NCBI GenBank assembly: GCA_019914995.1
Contig: CM034138.1
Span: forward strand, 992,001 to 1,056,000
Source: Acanthochlamys bracteata
Lineage: Eukaryota; Streptophyta; Magnoliopsida; Pandanales; Velloziaceae
Length of the DNA stretch: 64,000 nucleotides
Direction: 5' to 3'
This document shows, piece after piece, positions 23,967 through 35,184 of the stretch (position 1 is its first letter; every line of letters begins with the position of its first letter). The notes beneath the pieces are model-generated. The model was given only the letters and a program-made list of their open reading frames with translations, searched no databases and was not told where the DNA came from. Position numbers and translations under genes: made by a program.

Positions 23967-26900
23967 TCAGAAAGTGGATCTTGATGAACGGGACAAACGG
24001 CTGCTAGAATCTGAGAGATCTTTCTTAAAGATGGCTTCGAAATTCTGGAAACAACTCAGAGGTTGGACCTGGTAAATGGCAAAAAGGAAACAACACAGTC
24101 TGACTTTAGAGATTAGGAGAAACAATGCTAGAAATGCTCTAAAAGTCAGAATAGATGTCATAATAGATTCAAATTTTACAACAGTAGCCAATTGGCTCTT
24201 GGAATCAGAAGTAATTCTATTGGAATCATAAGTAGCTAACAGTATCAAACATATCTCATACTACTGCAGATTACCAGGGACGAATTTGGTCAAGTACGAT
24301 CAAGCCAACCTAATAGTATTATATGCTACTAAAGGAAGTAAGATAATTTCTCTACTCAAGATATAACTAAACAATCTCAGCTATAGAAAAATTCCGCTAC
24401 TAGTTATCAGAACCATACGGATAACATGCCCAATGTGCAAAAGAAGGAACCAAAAGCAAATACTGCAGCATTTCACCACTCAAATCGAATTTGCTTCAAA
24501 TTTCTGAAAATGAGAAAAACAACATGCATATAACTTATACGGATGTCATGTCTCACAGATAACATGACAAATCTAGATGCCTAAAAGAGTCGGTAAGACC
24601 AAAAACTGTTAACTTAGCTCGACCTTTCTGACTTTGTGGAACACAAGAACCTTAAATTTCTCACATGTAAAAGTTCCAAATCCCAAGTGCCAAAAGATGT
24701 TACAATTTAAGCGCACTTATACAGGAAACATACCTTCCAGCGATTTTTATAAGCAACCTGATTTTGAATGTAAGTTAGGCGGTCAATAATTTCTTTGAAT
24801 GTTGGACGATCAGCAGGGTTTTGTTTCCAACAATCTTCTATCAACCTATTGTGATACAACTTGCATTAGCATGCCATGCAAGGAACAAAATGTTACATAA
24901 AAAAAAAGGCTAGTGATTAAATGCGGAGTACGAACTCTTTCAATCCATGGGCATAACGCTTAAGTGGAGCTCTAAAAGGAGGCCTCTCTTTCCGTGCATA
25001 TGCTTCTGAAACTTCATGATCTTGTCTGGTAGAAAAGGGTGGACATCCTTCAATAATCTAATCAGAATAGGAACAAACATCAGAATGTGATAACGGTTAG
25101 AAACGATCTACTTGGTCAAAAAGATAGGCACAACTAAGTTATGGACACAAATAGAAAGATATAAAAATGATATTGCCATATAGCATATACCTAGTGGCAA
25201 CAACATGCATTTTACAACTATTCATCGTTCATGACATACATGTTAGTTTCTTGAAATCTAGGATAGGATTTAACATGGATAAGAAAAGTTTTAGGTCTTT
25301 AATCTTATATTACAATTTCAAACAAGTCCACACTTTTAAATGGGATTGATAGCATTCCATAATCCATATGAACAGCAAGAGTGATTGCTTTTCATTGTAG
25401 GTCCTGTGTTTGCAATTGATTTCTGATCAGATATCTAAACTAATAAAGGATTTCATCGAAAATATGCGACATGATCAATGAATGGTTTCTCTAAATTGAT
25501 GTATGGGGTCAAGGGATCTAATTAGATAACATTATCCAAAAATTCTGGCAGTGCCAACTCATTAATAGTAATAATTATAAAATCTAAGAAAAAATCTAAT
25601 CGTTACCTCTTGCAAAATCAAAGCAAAGGAGAAGACATCAACCTTGGTGTCATATTCTTCATTACGAAAGACCTCAGGGGCTACATATCTGCCTGCTCAA
25701 TTTTAGAGGAAATTAGTGCAAGAATAAGCAAAAAAGAGAAAATGGTCAGACAATGCACACAGAACAACTACACAGAATAAATTTAATAATTTAGTAAATA
25801 CAAAAAGCTTTTGCATGCTGATTGTCATTCTACTTTCACCTGATAGCTTGCTACAAAAAACAGTATACAATAAACCCATTTGTACTTGCTAACTAGATTA
25901 TCAATGGCCCAAGTAAAATCTTAGCCAAGAGAATGTTTACTTCCAGGAAGAATGTAGGCAGCTTAAGCGTTTGGCGAAATTTGTAACCCAAGTATGACAG
26001 TACCAGAAAGTAACAGGATTTAGCAGGAGTTCTACAGGCATAAATCAAAAGGGAAATACTACAAAGATGAAGAATCAGAGTAATGATTTGAATGTTTATG
26101 TTAACAGAGTCTTCCACATGTGAAAGTTAGTTCGACAGTTACAGGCAGATATCACAGATAATGATATGGAGCAAGACTTACAACCATGTTGTAGACATAA
26201 ATAGAAAGGGGAAAAAATACAAATGAAGAACCAGAGTAAAGATTTAAAATTTTATAATAATGGATTCTTAAACATCTAAAGGTAAGTTCGACATTACAGG
26301 AAGATATAACTGACAATGATACAAAGCAAGACTTACAAGCAGTGTCATGTAGTGGCTTGTCCTCTTTAACTCTCTTTACGTTAAGAACCCTGCTTACTCC
26401 AAAATCTGCAACTTTAAGATGCCCAGTATCATCCCGCAGAATGTTCCTGTTTTCTTACAAAAAAAAGGCAAACATGTTCAACCATCCACAAACTAGTCAT
26501 AAGAAAACAAAATCAATTAAAAGAATTGGGGATGGGTAAGCTAGATCACTAAAGATCCTTAATGTGCAGGTGAACTTCAATTTGTCCTGAAAGAATCATA
26601 TTTCTACTCTCTCAGGTTCTTTAACATTACTGGTCCTTGATTGCGCTTAAAGAACTCCTATGATCCCATCCTTTAAACATCTGCAACAGACTACTTACAA
26701 TCATTCAGATTTCAAATGGATCTTTCAAGTAATTACTTAGGGATCAAGCAGGAAAATCAGGATTAGATTAGCTAGCACTTTAGACCAACACCAAAGAAGT
26801 TCCTTGATTTCATATCTGATGCAAAAAAAATCACAGCATCAAAACAGGCAAGTTGACCATACAGAGATTGAAGGGCCGAAACTGAAAGGAAAAAAGAACT

Positions 26901-29860
26901 GTAACTTCAGAGATTGACATGCTATTCACCCAAACATTAAGGACCAATAATAGTTCACAAAATATGCAGGCGAAAAACAGTCACTTACGAGGGCTCGAGA
27001 TCTCTGTGAATGATTGCTTCTGGTTTATGTTCATGCAAGTAATTAATTCCCCTGAAACATTTTTTATGCAGAATTAAGCTGAATTCATATTGGATATAGA
27101 GAATTCAATGAGGAAAATATAATAAAACTGGAGAAAAAATTTTAAAAAGTATGAGATGTCAGTCAATAATGTAACATATACCATGAGCAAGAAAACAGTA
27201 AAGTCGTCACAGGTGACTTACCTTGAGATATCAAGAGCAAATTTTATGGCAACACCTGGTTTCAATGCTCCCTTCCGTTTCAAGAAAGAAAAGAGATCTC
27301 CCTGCAACCAGAAAGACACTTCAGTTCAAAGAAATGCAAAGCACGGGAAAAAGGAGCATTGTGCACTGATCTTGATCAAATAGAAATTCCCTTCAAACGT
27401 AACTGGAACACTTCATAGGAAATGCTGAAGATACTATCTTTAACCACCATGATATTCACATATTCAGTGTATCAACAGCACCAAATTAATGAATACCTAC
27501 TGGTAAATCAAGAGGAGTACCAAACTAACTACGCTGCAGAACCTTATCCTAGTGAGCCGTGGTTGACTAATATTTTCCAAGTCAGATGTCTTGATTTCAA
27601 AGAGATACTTAATCATGTCTTAAATTCACCTTTGCTCAAAAGAACAGCATAAAAACCCTTGGCTGATAAACATCATAATAACCACACTGAGAAACTCACT
27701 ATCATAAAAAACTAAAACATAGTGCTAGCTGACCTATTAAAAAACAAAGGTTCTTGAGGACATGCCACAGATAAAAAAGCAAGACTTGTAATGATGGAGT
27801 AACTTTGCAAATATCAATATAATTTCACTAAAAATTTGAAAACATGAAAAACCAGATCAAATGAGAACCTTGGACAAATATTCTGTGACAATCATCATTG
27901 GCGTGCTCTGAGTTACAGCCCCTAGAAACTGTACAACATTAGGATGGCGTATCTGTTGAAGCAATGAAAGTTCATCCCTGAACGCTCTCCTGCAAGATTA
28001 AGAAAGAATATATGATTAACAATAGTAGACGAAAAAAGGAAAAGAGAGGCGATCAACTAATGAGGAAATCGTAACCCCATATATTAGTACAAGTTGCAAA
28101 CAATGAACCAACCCACACTTTATCCTCATCAAAAAATAATTCTTCATTCAGCTTTTTAACAGCAACCTGAATCCCGCGCCATGTTGCAATTTGAAATGTT
28201 CCCTGATTAAATTCAACACTACGACATTTTAGGGTACTAAAGCAAAGTGCAAAGAATGTTGTGAAAGACACAGTTAAAGCATTGAACGACAAAAGCTTCA
28301 CTAATTTTAGAAAGAATAAACAAGATATAAACTAAGAGCACCTTTGTAATTTTGGAAGTGTTAGTAAAATCTAGCTCTTCGGGATCAATTTCATATTCTG
28401 GAACTTCACGTGCGTGTTGGACGTGCATAGGAGCCATCTAGAAATAGATAAATAAATATAAAATTGATAATCTCTCCATCTCAGTATTTGACTTTCAAGA
28501 AGTTTTATGATAGCTACCGGAAGCTTAGCGCCATATCTCTCGAAGAGCATAATCACGTCATGGTTTTTGTAAAAAATAGCATCTGCAAGAGGCTGTTAAA
28601 AGTAGAAACATAAATAGGACATCCAGTATCCAAGGATTCAAGGCACTGTTGCAGGTAAAACAAATTAATTGAAGGGTTAAACAAATCCATATACAACTGA
28701 CTACTTGAACTGAAGCATGCTAATGTTTACTCATGCAGATAAAGTCCAGCTAAAATCAGTTAACTTTCAAGCAAGAAAAGTTATTTCAAGCCATGAGGAA
28801 TTCAATTTCAGCAAAGATCATCTTGGAGCTTGCTATTAAATTCAAGTTCTAATCACATACCACGCTAACATGTTTAAACTAGCAAGAAAAGAAAAAACAT
28901 AGCATCACAAAAGGCAAGATCTTAAATCCATCAAAGCCAGCTATACATAGATGATTAAAAGCATCCTGGATCCAGCAGCACTGGTGTGGAAAATATCTTA
29001 AAAAAGGAAGCAAAACTCCTACGTTTCTGCTACTGAGGCCATACACTACTGTCAGAAAACCTTCACAAACCACTACCAGAAATACAACGACATCTTCTTA
29101 CCAGTAATTTACCCGAAAAAATCCAAGTAAATTGTTAAGGACCCTACAAATAAAAAATAAAACCAAGATGAAACTACTCATTAGGGAATAGCGAAATTCT
29201 TCCTGAACTGAATCCATATTCCCAAAAACCATCCAGAAATCTCCACCCACCAACAATGTTCAGTGCACTCAATCTTAATATCCACAATAAAAACTTCAAA
29301 AACGTCCAATCATCTACTCAATCCATAAACAAACGTAAAGAAGATAGAGACAAACAGCTCCATGAAGAATAGATCTCCTCCAAAGTGAAACAACTCTATG
29401 AATCACTATCAACCAAAAATTCCTAAATATCTCAAATCAAATTCAACACACGTCAACATCGCCAGAACCTCTTCACATCATCCAAAAAACAATCAATCTC
29501 AGAGAACAATCATACCGTGCTACCCCACCGGTCCTCAGGACCAACTTCAGCGCCCTTACGAAGTAAAATCTCAAGAACATCAGCTCGGCCTTGACACGCC
29601 GCAACATGTAGAGCTGTTCTTCCATCGATGTCTCTGAAGTTAACATCAGCGCCGGAATCCAGAATCTCACTGATCCGTTCAAGATCACCTTCGTTGACCA
29701 GATACATTAACCGAATGTTTGCATCAATTTCATCCGGCACTCCACCAAACCCATCTTCAACACCAGCTGCTGATGCTGCTTCACCGTTGTTGCTTCGGTC
29801 AGGAGCAAGAGATGATTGCTTACCGAAAGTAAACCTCCCGATTGATTTCTGCGATTCCAT
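23967..29860 (-). CDS. Ankyrin-repeat Raf-like protein kinase (integrin-linked kinase family)
   Basis: Twelve exons (29860-29516, 28592-28518, 28437-28342, 28202-28117, 27989-27869, 27301-27222, 27051-26989, 26446-26337, 25692-25607, 25057-24936, 24845-24734, 24068-23967) sum to 465 residues plus stop. Residues 45-145 carry ankyrin repeats (DGRTALHVAACQGRADVLEI, PLADAIFYKNHDV). The kinase domain has VAVKKL (ATP Lys), HPNVVQFLGAVTQ, HRDL, VADFGVSR, VAPEVF and CWKQNPADRPTF. Two features are unusual: the glycine loop is not GxGxxG (it reads KGTFQIATWRG) and the catalytic loop is HRDLEPSN, with Glu where most kinases have Lys. From memory the latter is shared by plant relatives, so activity should not be ruled out. 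The family is the plant C1 Raf-like MAPKKK; an Arabidopsis member next to AGAMOUS acts in blue-light stomatal signalling. The Ser-rich tail (SDSSSRLSRSSRS) may be phosphorylated. Confidence 0.93.
26036..26339. repeat. Tandem duplication, about 155 bp, spanning a kinase splice donor
   Basis: Two similar copies, about 26036-26183 and 26192-26339, share blocks such as GGCAAGACTTACAA-like ends (GCAAGACTTACAA at 26171 and 26326). The right copy contains the real donor of exon 8 (minus-strand GTAAGTCTTGC), so the left copy leaves a second intact donor-like sequence 155 bp into the intron. Confidence 0.7.
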
Positions 29861-32076
29861 TGCCGATTTGAATCTAAATTTCTTCACAGAGATTTAATTT
29901 AAACACTAGTTTTGGGAAACTGAAATGGTTTAGAAGAATTTGGGAAGGCTTTTGTGGAGATTTGAAGGTCGTGAGCATGCGTTGTCTGCAACCGAGAGCA
30001 GTAAGCGGTAACGCAGCGGCGAAATTTGTTATATCCAATTTTACTTTTGGGACCTACCAGATAAAACACGGTACAGATAATATTCAAATAATAATCATCA
30101 GTTCAAAGTTAGTATTGTATTTGAAATAATAGAGGAATTTTATGTATTGGTTGAATAGCGTGGTGTGTTATGAAGAAACAGAACGGTTTGGAGTTGCGTT
30201 GGCATGTTAATCTTAATCCATTCGCATTAAATATAGACCGTCCGTCAGTCACAACTTGGAATTTTTATTTATTTGTTACATAGTCAAAAAATTATTTATA
30301 GCTTATAGCTTATGAAAGATTATGAATATTTTAACCAATTACATAGCTAGATAGATAACCTTTGTACATGCTGGATATAGGTCTATTAGAATGATCTTCT
30401 TCATTTCACGTATATATAATTATTTTTTCGTAAGTAACATAAAGTAAATCAAAGTAATACAAGCGTTTTACAAAGCTGGAAACCAGAAAGCTGAGAAATG
30501 GCATTGATGAGGAAAAGGCATTGAAGTTCATGTGACAATAAAAATTGCCGCGTCTTTCGAACCTGAAAATGCGTATAACCACCGGGATCTGAGGAGTGGC
30601 AAACGAATTGACTATATACAAAATTCATATTATCAAATTCATCAAAGTATCTGGAAGATTAAGCTACAAGGCATAGAAAATCTGTAAATGTGATGATAAA
30701 CATATAGCAGTGGAAAACCAAAAAAAATTCGTCACTGGAGTTTCCACCGAAAAACTTAACGCCTATCTTCTGTTACAGTCCTCCTTCATCGCTATTGTTC
30801 TTACACGCAACAGCAACCGAAAGGAAAAAGGTGAGGCGGACACTTAGGAATCTCTTTTTTCTAGAGAAAAAGTGATGGAGGTTGAGAAAGGTATATCCTG
30901 ATATCATGATCTTCAGGTTGGTGCTAGAAAGAAACAAGCGCGAGCAGCTTTAATCTTTCCTCAGTTGAGCATTTATTCCAATTGTCGATGATGACGCCAT
31001 CTGAAGAAAACCATTCCCTGCATTGTTAAGGAACAAAGCCATCTTAGGAGGCAGAAGATGAAGAACTTTCAGTAATATGTAGTGCTAAAATTGTGAGCGA
31101 CGAAAGAATCAAGGCATCACCTTTTTGCTGAAGGGATCAACAAAGTCTTCACTGAAGAAAAAGAGATATCAACCTATTGAAAGTTCAGATTCACTCGTTT
31201 CTAAGTTCCCACAACTCAGACAAATTGAACAATCACTAGAAAGACAAGTAGGAATGAAAAATAAACCTACATCCCTATCCCTACACTGCACTAATCATGT
31301 TGAAACAAAATTGGTATCTTTCTCATGAACCCAAATAGCTTATGCACATACCTGGAACCACTTGAAGAAGAAAACTGGCAATCTGAATTGTGTTGTAATA
31401 TCTACAGTAAAATTGACCCTTGAAAGTAAGTAACATTAGAAAGTTCCTTCAAACAACAAAACTATGAGTACTACGCGCTTGAAACTCCAATATTTAAGTG
31501 GGATAAACCTCCAAGTTTGCCATGACATTAAGAATTACAGCAATAACATCATCTAAATAATGAAACACGAAACTAGCATTAAGCAAGTGGAACTCCAATC
31601 TATAGTAAGTGAGATAAATCTCAAAAAGAGTAAGAAAGAAACTAGAATATGCTGCTTTGGGAGCCCTCCATATCAAAGTTACCATTTCTCATAGTTTAAA
31701 CCTTATCAGCAAATATGCTTGCTAAGTTTGAAAGTCGTATTCTAATGCGTAGTACCATGTATAAGTTTGCAATGTGATAAAAAGAGAAACCCTGAATGTG
31801 TTTCTGCATTAGCACCATCTATAGTTCTAAATCCGCAAGCCACTGCTGTATCAAACTTCAAATTTCACATGAAATACAAGTCGAACTCAGCTGACGCATT
31901 CAGAGGAAACAAATATCCAACAACTCAGATTATTCTAACCATAAAACTAGATATTTCTACTGTCATATAAGTGCCAAAACAAAGTGCTAAGTCTGATGAC
32001 AAACTAATCAGGTAGTACAGCACAATGGGCAAGCACGGGATCCCACATACACGGGAAAAACAAGCAAGCGGCCAAG
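29861..32076. other. Intergenic: kinase promoter and cyclic phosphodiesterase 3' side
   Basis: No ORF of family resemblance on either strand. Moderately AT-rich; no transposon ends recognised. Confidence 0.55.
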
Positions 32077-33352
32077 CTACATATCACTTTGGAGATCGCA
32101 CTTCTCTACCAACTCCCAAGACTCCAAGCTCTTATCCTCAGTATCAGTTTTGTAAAGAGCAATTGAATCAACCTTGAAAGCTGCTCCAAGGACACCCTCC
32201 GCGAGCTCCTCTCCTCTCTTTCGAGCCTTCTCCTTCTCCTCATCATCCAAATCCGCATAAAGCAAGCTCAGATGTGGCATATAAGCTGTAGAACTAGCTA
32301 AATAATCATCATATATCCAAAGTTTCACATAGGAAATAAAAAATTGACTTCACTTACGAATCGAACTATAATAACCAAAATGACTGCGGCAGTTCGCACT
32401 TGCTTCCATCACCTGCATGAGAATTAACATGGAGAAACTCAACTTGTAAATCTAATGTATACCTTACACGAAATCATTATTTCTAAGTTTCTCAAAATAT
32501 ACATTTTTGCGTTTTGACCAAAAGCTTTAAGAAAAGAGATCCAACACATCAACCAAATTAGCATTTTAACTGGTCACTTATCAACAGACTGCGTCACCTA
32601 ATAATCCACTGAACTATACAAGCAAGATGCACAAAAAGTGGATTTTGACTTCATACCATGAGATCCAACACCAAAAGAAATTGCATTTCAGAAATAGATA
32701 TATAAGCTGAGTGCTCACTATATATGGAATGTCAAATCACCTCAAGCTTTGAGCTGAGTGCTCACTGAAGCTTAGTAAATGAAAATCAGCCCACCCTTTC
32801 TTCTCTAATTCCGACTCTCTACATAAACCAAATACAAGACCACGAACGCTTTCAGCTTCTTTACAATCTCAAAATAAATTGTACCAGGTTCCTGTTCGCT
32901 AAACGTGCATCCAGTTCACACACTCTCGATTCAGATACACGTCATACTAGTAGCAATTACCCTAAAAAAGTCAACTTCAAAGAAAATTTTGCTATTTGCA
33001 AACAATCGAAAGAACTCAATACCTCAGGTGTGGGTTGGATGAGAAGGTACACGCACTGGTAGAAGAACGTTCCACGAGAGACAGCAGCAACACTGGCGGA
33101 GTACGGCCGGAGTTCAGCAGCGGCGGAGCGGAGCTTTTGTGCTGCTTCAGAAGGTTTAAGACGGATAGCTCCGACGACGGTGATATGGGGATCGAAGACG
33201 GGCCCACCGAACTCTTCACGGAGAGAAGACATCAACTGTTTCAGACGGTCGCGAACGTCCGGCGGAGGTAGAGCCCACACAGAGTACCATTCTTCTTTCT
33301 CCTCTGTCGTTGCCGGATCTTCGCCAGAATTCTGGTGCTTAGTTTCTGCCAT
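32077..33352 (-). CDS. Cyclic phosphodiesterase, 2H (LigT-like) family
   Basis: Three exons, 33352-33023, 32412-32358 and 32285-32077, encode 197 residues with matching phases. The fold's two catalytic motifs are present: HITV after FGGPVFDP, and HLSL after SYMP. Other plant CPDase markers are YSVWALPP near the start, SRGTFFYQCVYLLIQ in the middle, and LYKTDTEDKSLESWE near the end. Plant members open ADP-ribose 1'',2''-cyclic phosphate, a by-product of tRNA splicing, and 2',3'-cyclic nucleotides. No transit or signal peptide is visible, so it is probably cytosolic. It lies just upstream of the ankyrin kinase gene in the same orientation; from memory the same pair is adjacent in Arabidopsis. 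Confidence 0.92.
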
Positions 33353-33887
33353 TGTTAATGATTAATGATCTCACAGTGAAGGAATCAAATAGTCATGGCA
33401 TTTTATGAAGATCTGATTCATGTTAAAACCCACCGCTAAGATGATAATTAATAATAAAATAGCGGCATAATGCGTATATTATTAAGGGGGTTTTCAAAAT
33501 TTTGAGTGTTTTTGAGAATTATTTTTTTAAAACGATAATATTTTTACTTTATTTCATTCAATAAATCTAATTTAAAAAGAATTAAAAAACATTATTATGT
33601 AAAATAATAAAGACGCATTATTTGGCTTAAAATAATATTTCGCAATATAAGCAGCTTATGTTTCTATATTGAATTCATCATGCAGGCAGGGATCAGTACA
33701 TACAATTAACCTATTGGTAGGAGGATGATGTCAATGCGAAATATGGCTCAACAAGATATGCCTATCTTTTTGCACAACGTTACCTCTAACATTTATAGGC
33801 CTTCACTTCCCATTAAGTTCATTAGTGGGACGAGTATGAAAAACTATAAATTGTCGTTCTGCAAAAACTATTATCAGGAAAAATGGA
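33353..33887. other. Intergenic between CPDase and tRNA-Asp
   Basis: Contains the CPDase promoter side and a short AT-rich stretch near 33480-33640. Nothing else seen. Confidence 0.5.
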
Positions 33888-33959
33888 CGCCGTTGCCGGG
33901 GATCGAACCCGGGTCTCTCGCGTGACAGGCGAGGATACTCACCACTATACTACAACGAC
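33888..33959 (-). tRNA. tRNA-Asp (anticodon GUC)
   Basis: 72-nt cloverleaf read on the minus strand. The acceptor stem GTCGTTG pairs with CAACGGC, leaving a G discriminator; the anticodon loop is CTGTCAC; the T arm carries GGTTCGATCC. The internal A box (TGTAGTATAGTGG) and B box (GGTTCGATCCC) for RNA polymerase III are intact. There is no intron and no encoded CCA, as expected for a nuclear plant tRNA. Confidence 0.96.
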
Positions 33960-34942
33960 CTTCTTGAAGTTCGATAATAACAATACTGTTAAATAGTTAT
34001 AATACATAATATACTTTAAAAATTTTCAAATATTAAAAAAATACTGGAAAAAAAAAAATACAATAAAAGTGGAAAGAAATAAAATAGAGTACCAAATAGC
34101 TCCTGCTAGGATGCTCTCAGACGATGTAAGCTTACACCAATATATATATGTTAATAGACATCTTCATAAGAAGGGGAATAAAAATATGCAAAATTTAACT
34201 AAGCTGTGCACGGGCATACCTTACATTTAACTACAAATTCTGAATTCTAAAACAGAGATAGAAACCACACATATAAACTTCTCTATAGCTTCTAGTTCAC
34301 AGAACAGAAAGCCAAACACCCAACAACTCTAGTCTTTTATCTTTCTATTGATCCTCATGGGACGGGCCCCTTGATCTTCATATCTGTCTCTACAACATAG
34401 ATTGCAAAGCAGTTGCATGCAGCCTCCAGTAATCAGCATTTGGATTGATCCACTCTGGTTTCTCTCGCTCTCAACTCTTTGTACTTCTCCCTCAGTACCA
34501 TACTTACCGTCACGGCTCTTCACAAGGTCTGGCCGCACTGTCCCACAGCTAACTCCCTGCAGTCCACCTGCCATGTGCACCAAAATTTGCAGTAAATTTT
34601 GCGAGTTTTATGAAAGTCAGTTTCGTGAGTTCACGCAATGAGCTTCGTGAACGTGAAGTTCGGTACAAAGTGGAGTTCAGTAAAACTTAAAATCTAGAGA
34701 GAGGAAGCAAAGTTTGGTGCATTTGAAACAAGTCCTAAGCTGAATAACAGTGGTAGAAACTATAAACTAATCAGGCTACCAAGGTGAACTGTAAATCAAA
34801 ACCCACTGAATAACGAAACTACAGACTATCACAAGGGAATGAGCAATAAGCTTCAAGTAGGTGATAATCAGAAGGTAAATAGGCCGAGCCTCTAAGACAA
34901 ACCTTGCATTGAATCCTGCACCTGTAGACCAAAGATACTACC
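33960..34942. other. Intergenic, with protein-like minus-strand frames at 34330-34583
   Basis: On the minus strand, 34583-34330 is open and reads GTVRPDLVKSRDGKYGTEGE among others. In the neighbouring frames short runs also look coding (MVLREKYKELRARE, and EKPEWINPNADYWRLHATAL ending at TAG). The overlap suggests a gene end broken by one or more frameshifts, or chance. No start, family or partner exon is certain. The Copia element begins right after this interval. Confidence 0.3.
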
Positions 34943-35159
34943 TGTTAAACCATAATTAAGAATGTTAAATTATAATTAGTTATTGCTAATGTGTTTTTCT
35001 TGACACTAGACATCTATCTTTCTGTTAGAACTACCTGTTCTTAGCTTAAAATATTCTAGCATCTTTCTCTCTATATAAACTAATCGGTATTGATGTAATA
35101 TCTGTGAGATGAATTCATAAAATATTTTCTCCAGCTTTTTTTTTTTATTACTCTTGTCA
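34943..35159 (+). repeat. 5' LTR of the Copia element
   Basis: 217 bp, TGTTAAACC...CTTGTCA, with a promoter-like CTCTATATAAAC box. Nearly identical to the repeat at 39712. Confidence 0.93.
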
Positions 35160-35173
35160 TGGTACCAGAGCCA
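35160..35173 (+). other. Primer-binding site (initiator tRNA-Met)
   Basis: TGGTACCAGAGCC lies immediately after the LTR and matches the usual plant initiator-Met site TGGTATCAGAGCC with one substitution. Confidence 0.8.
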
Positions 35174-35184
35174 TAGCAGCTTCC

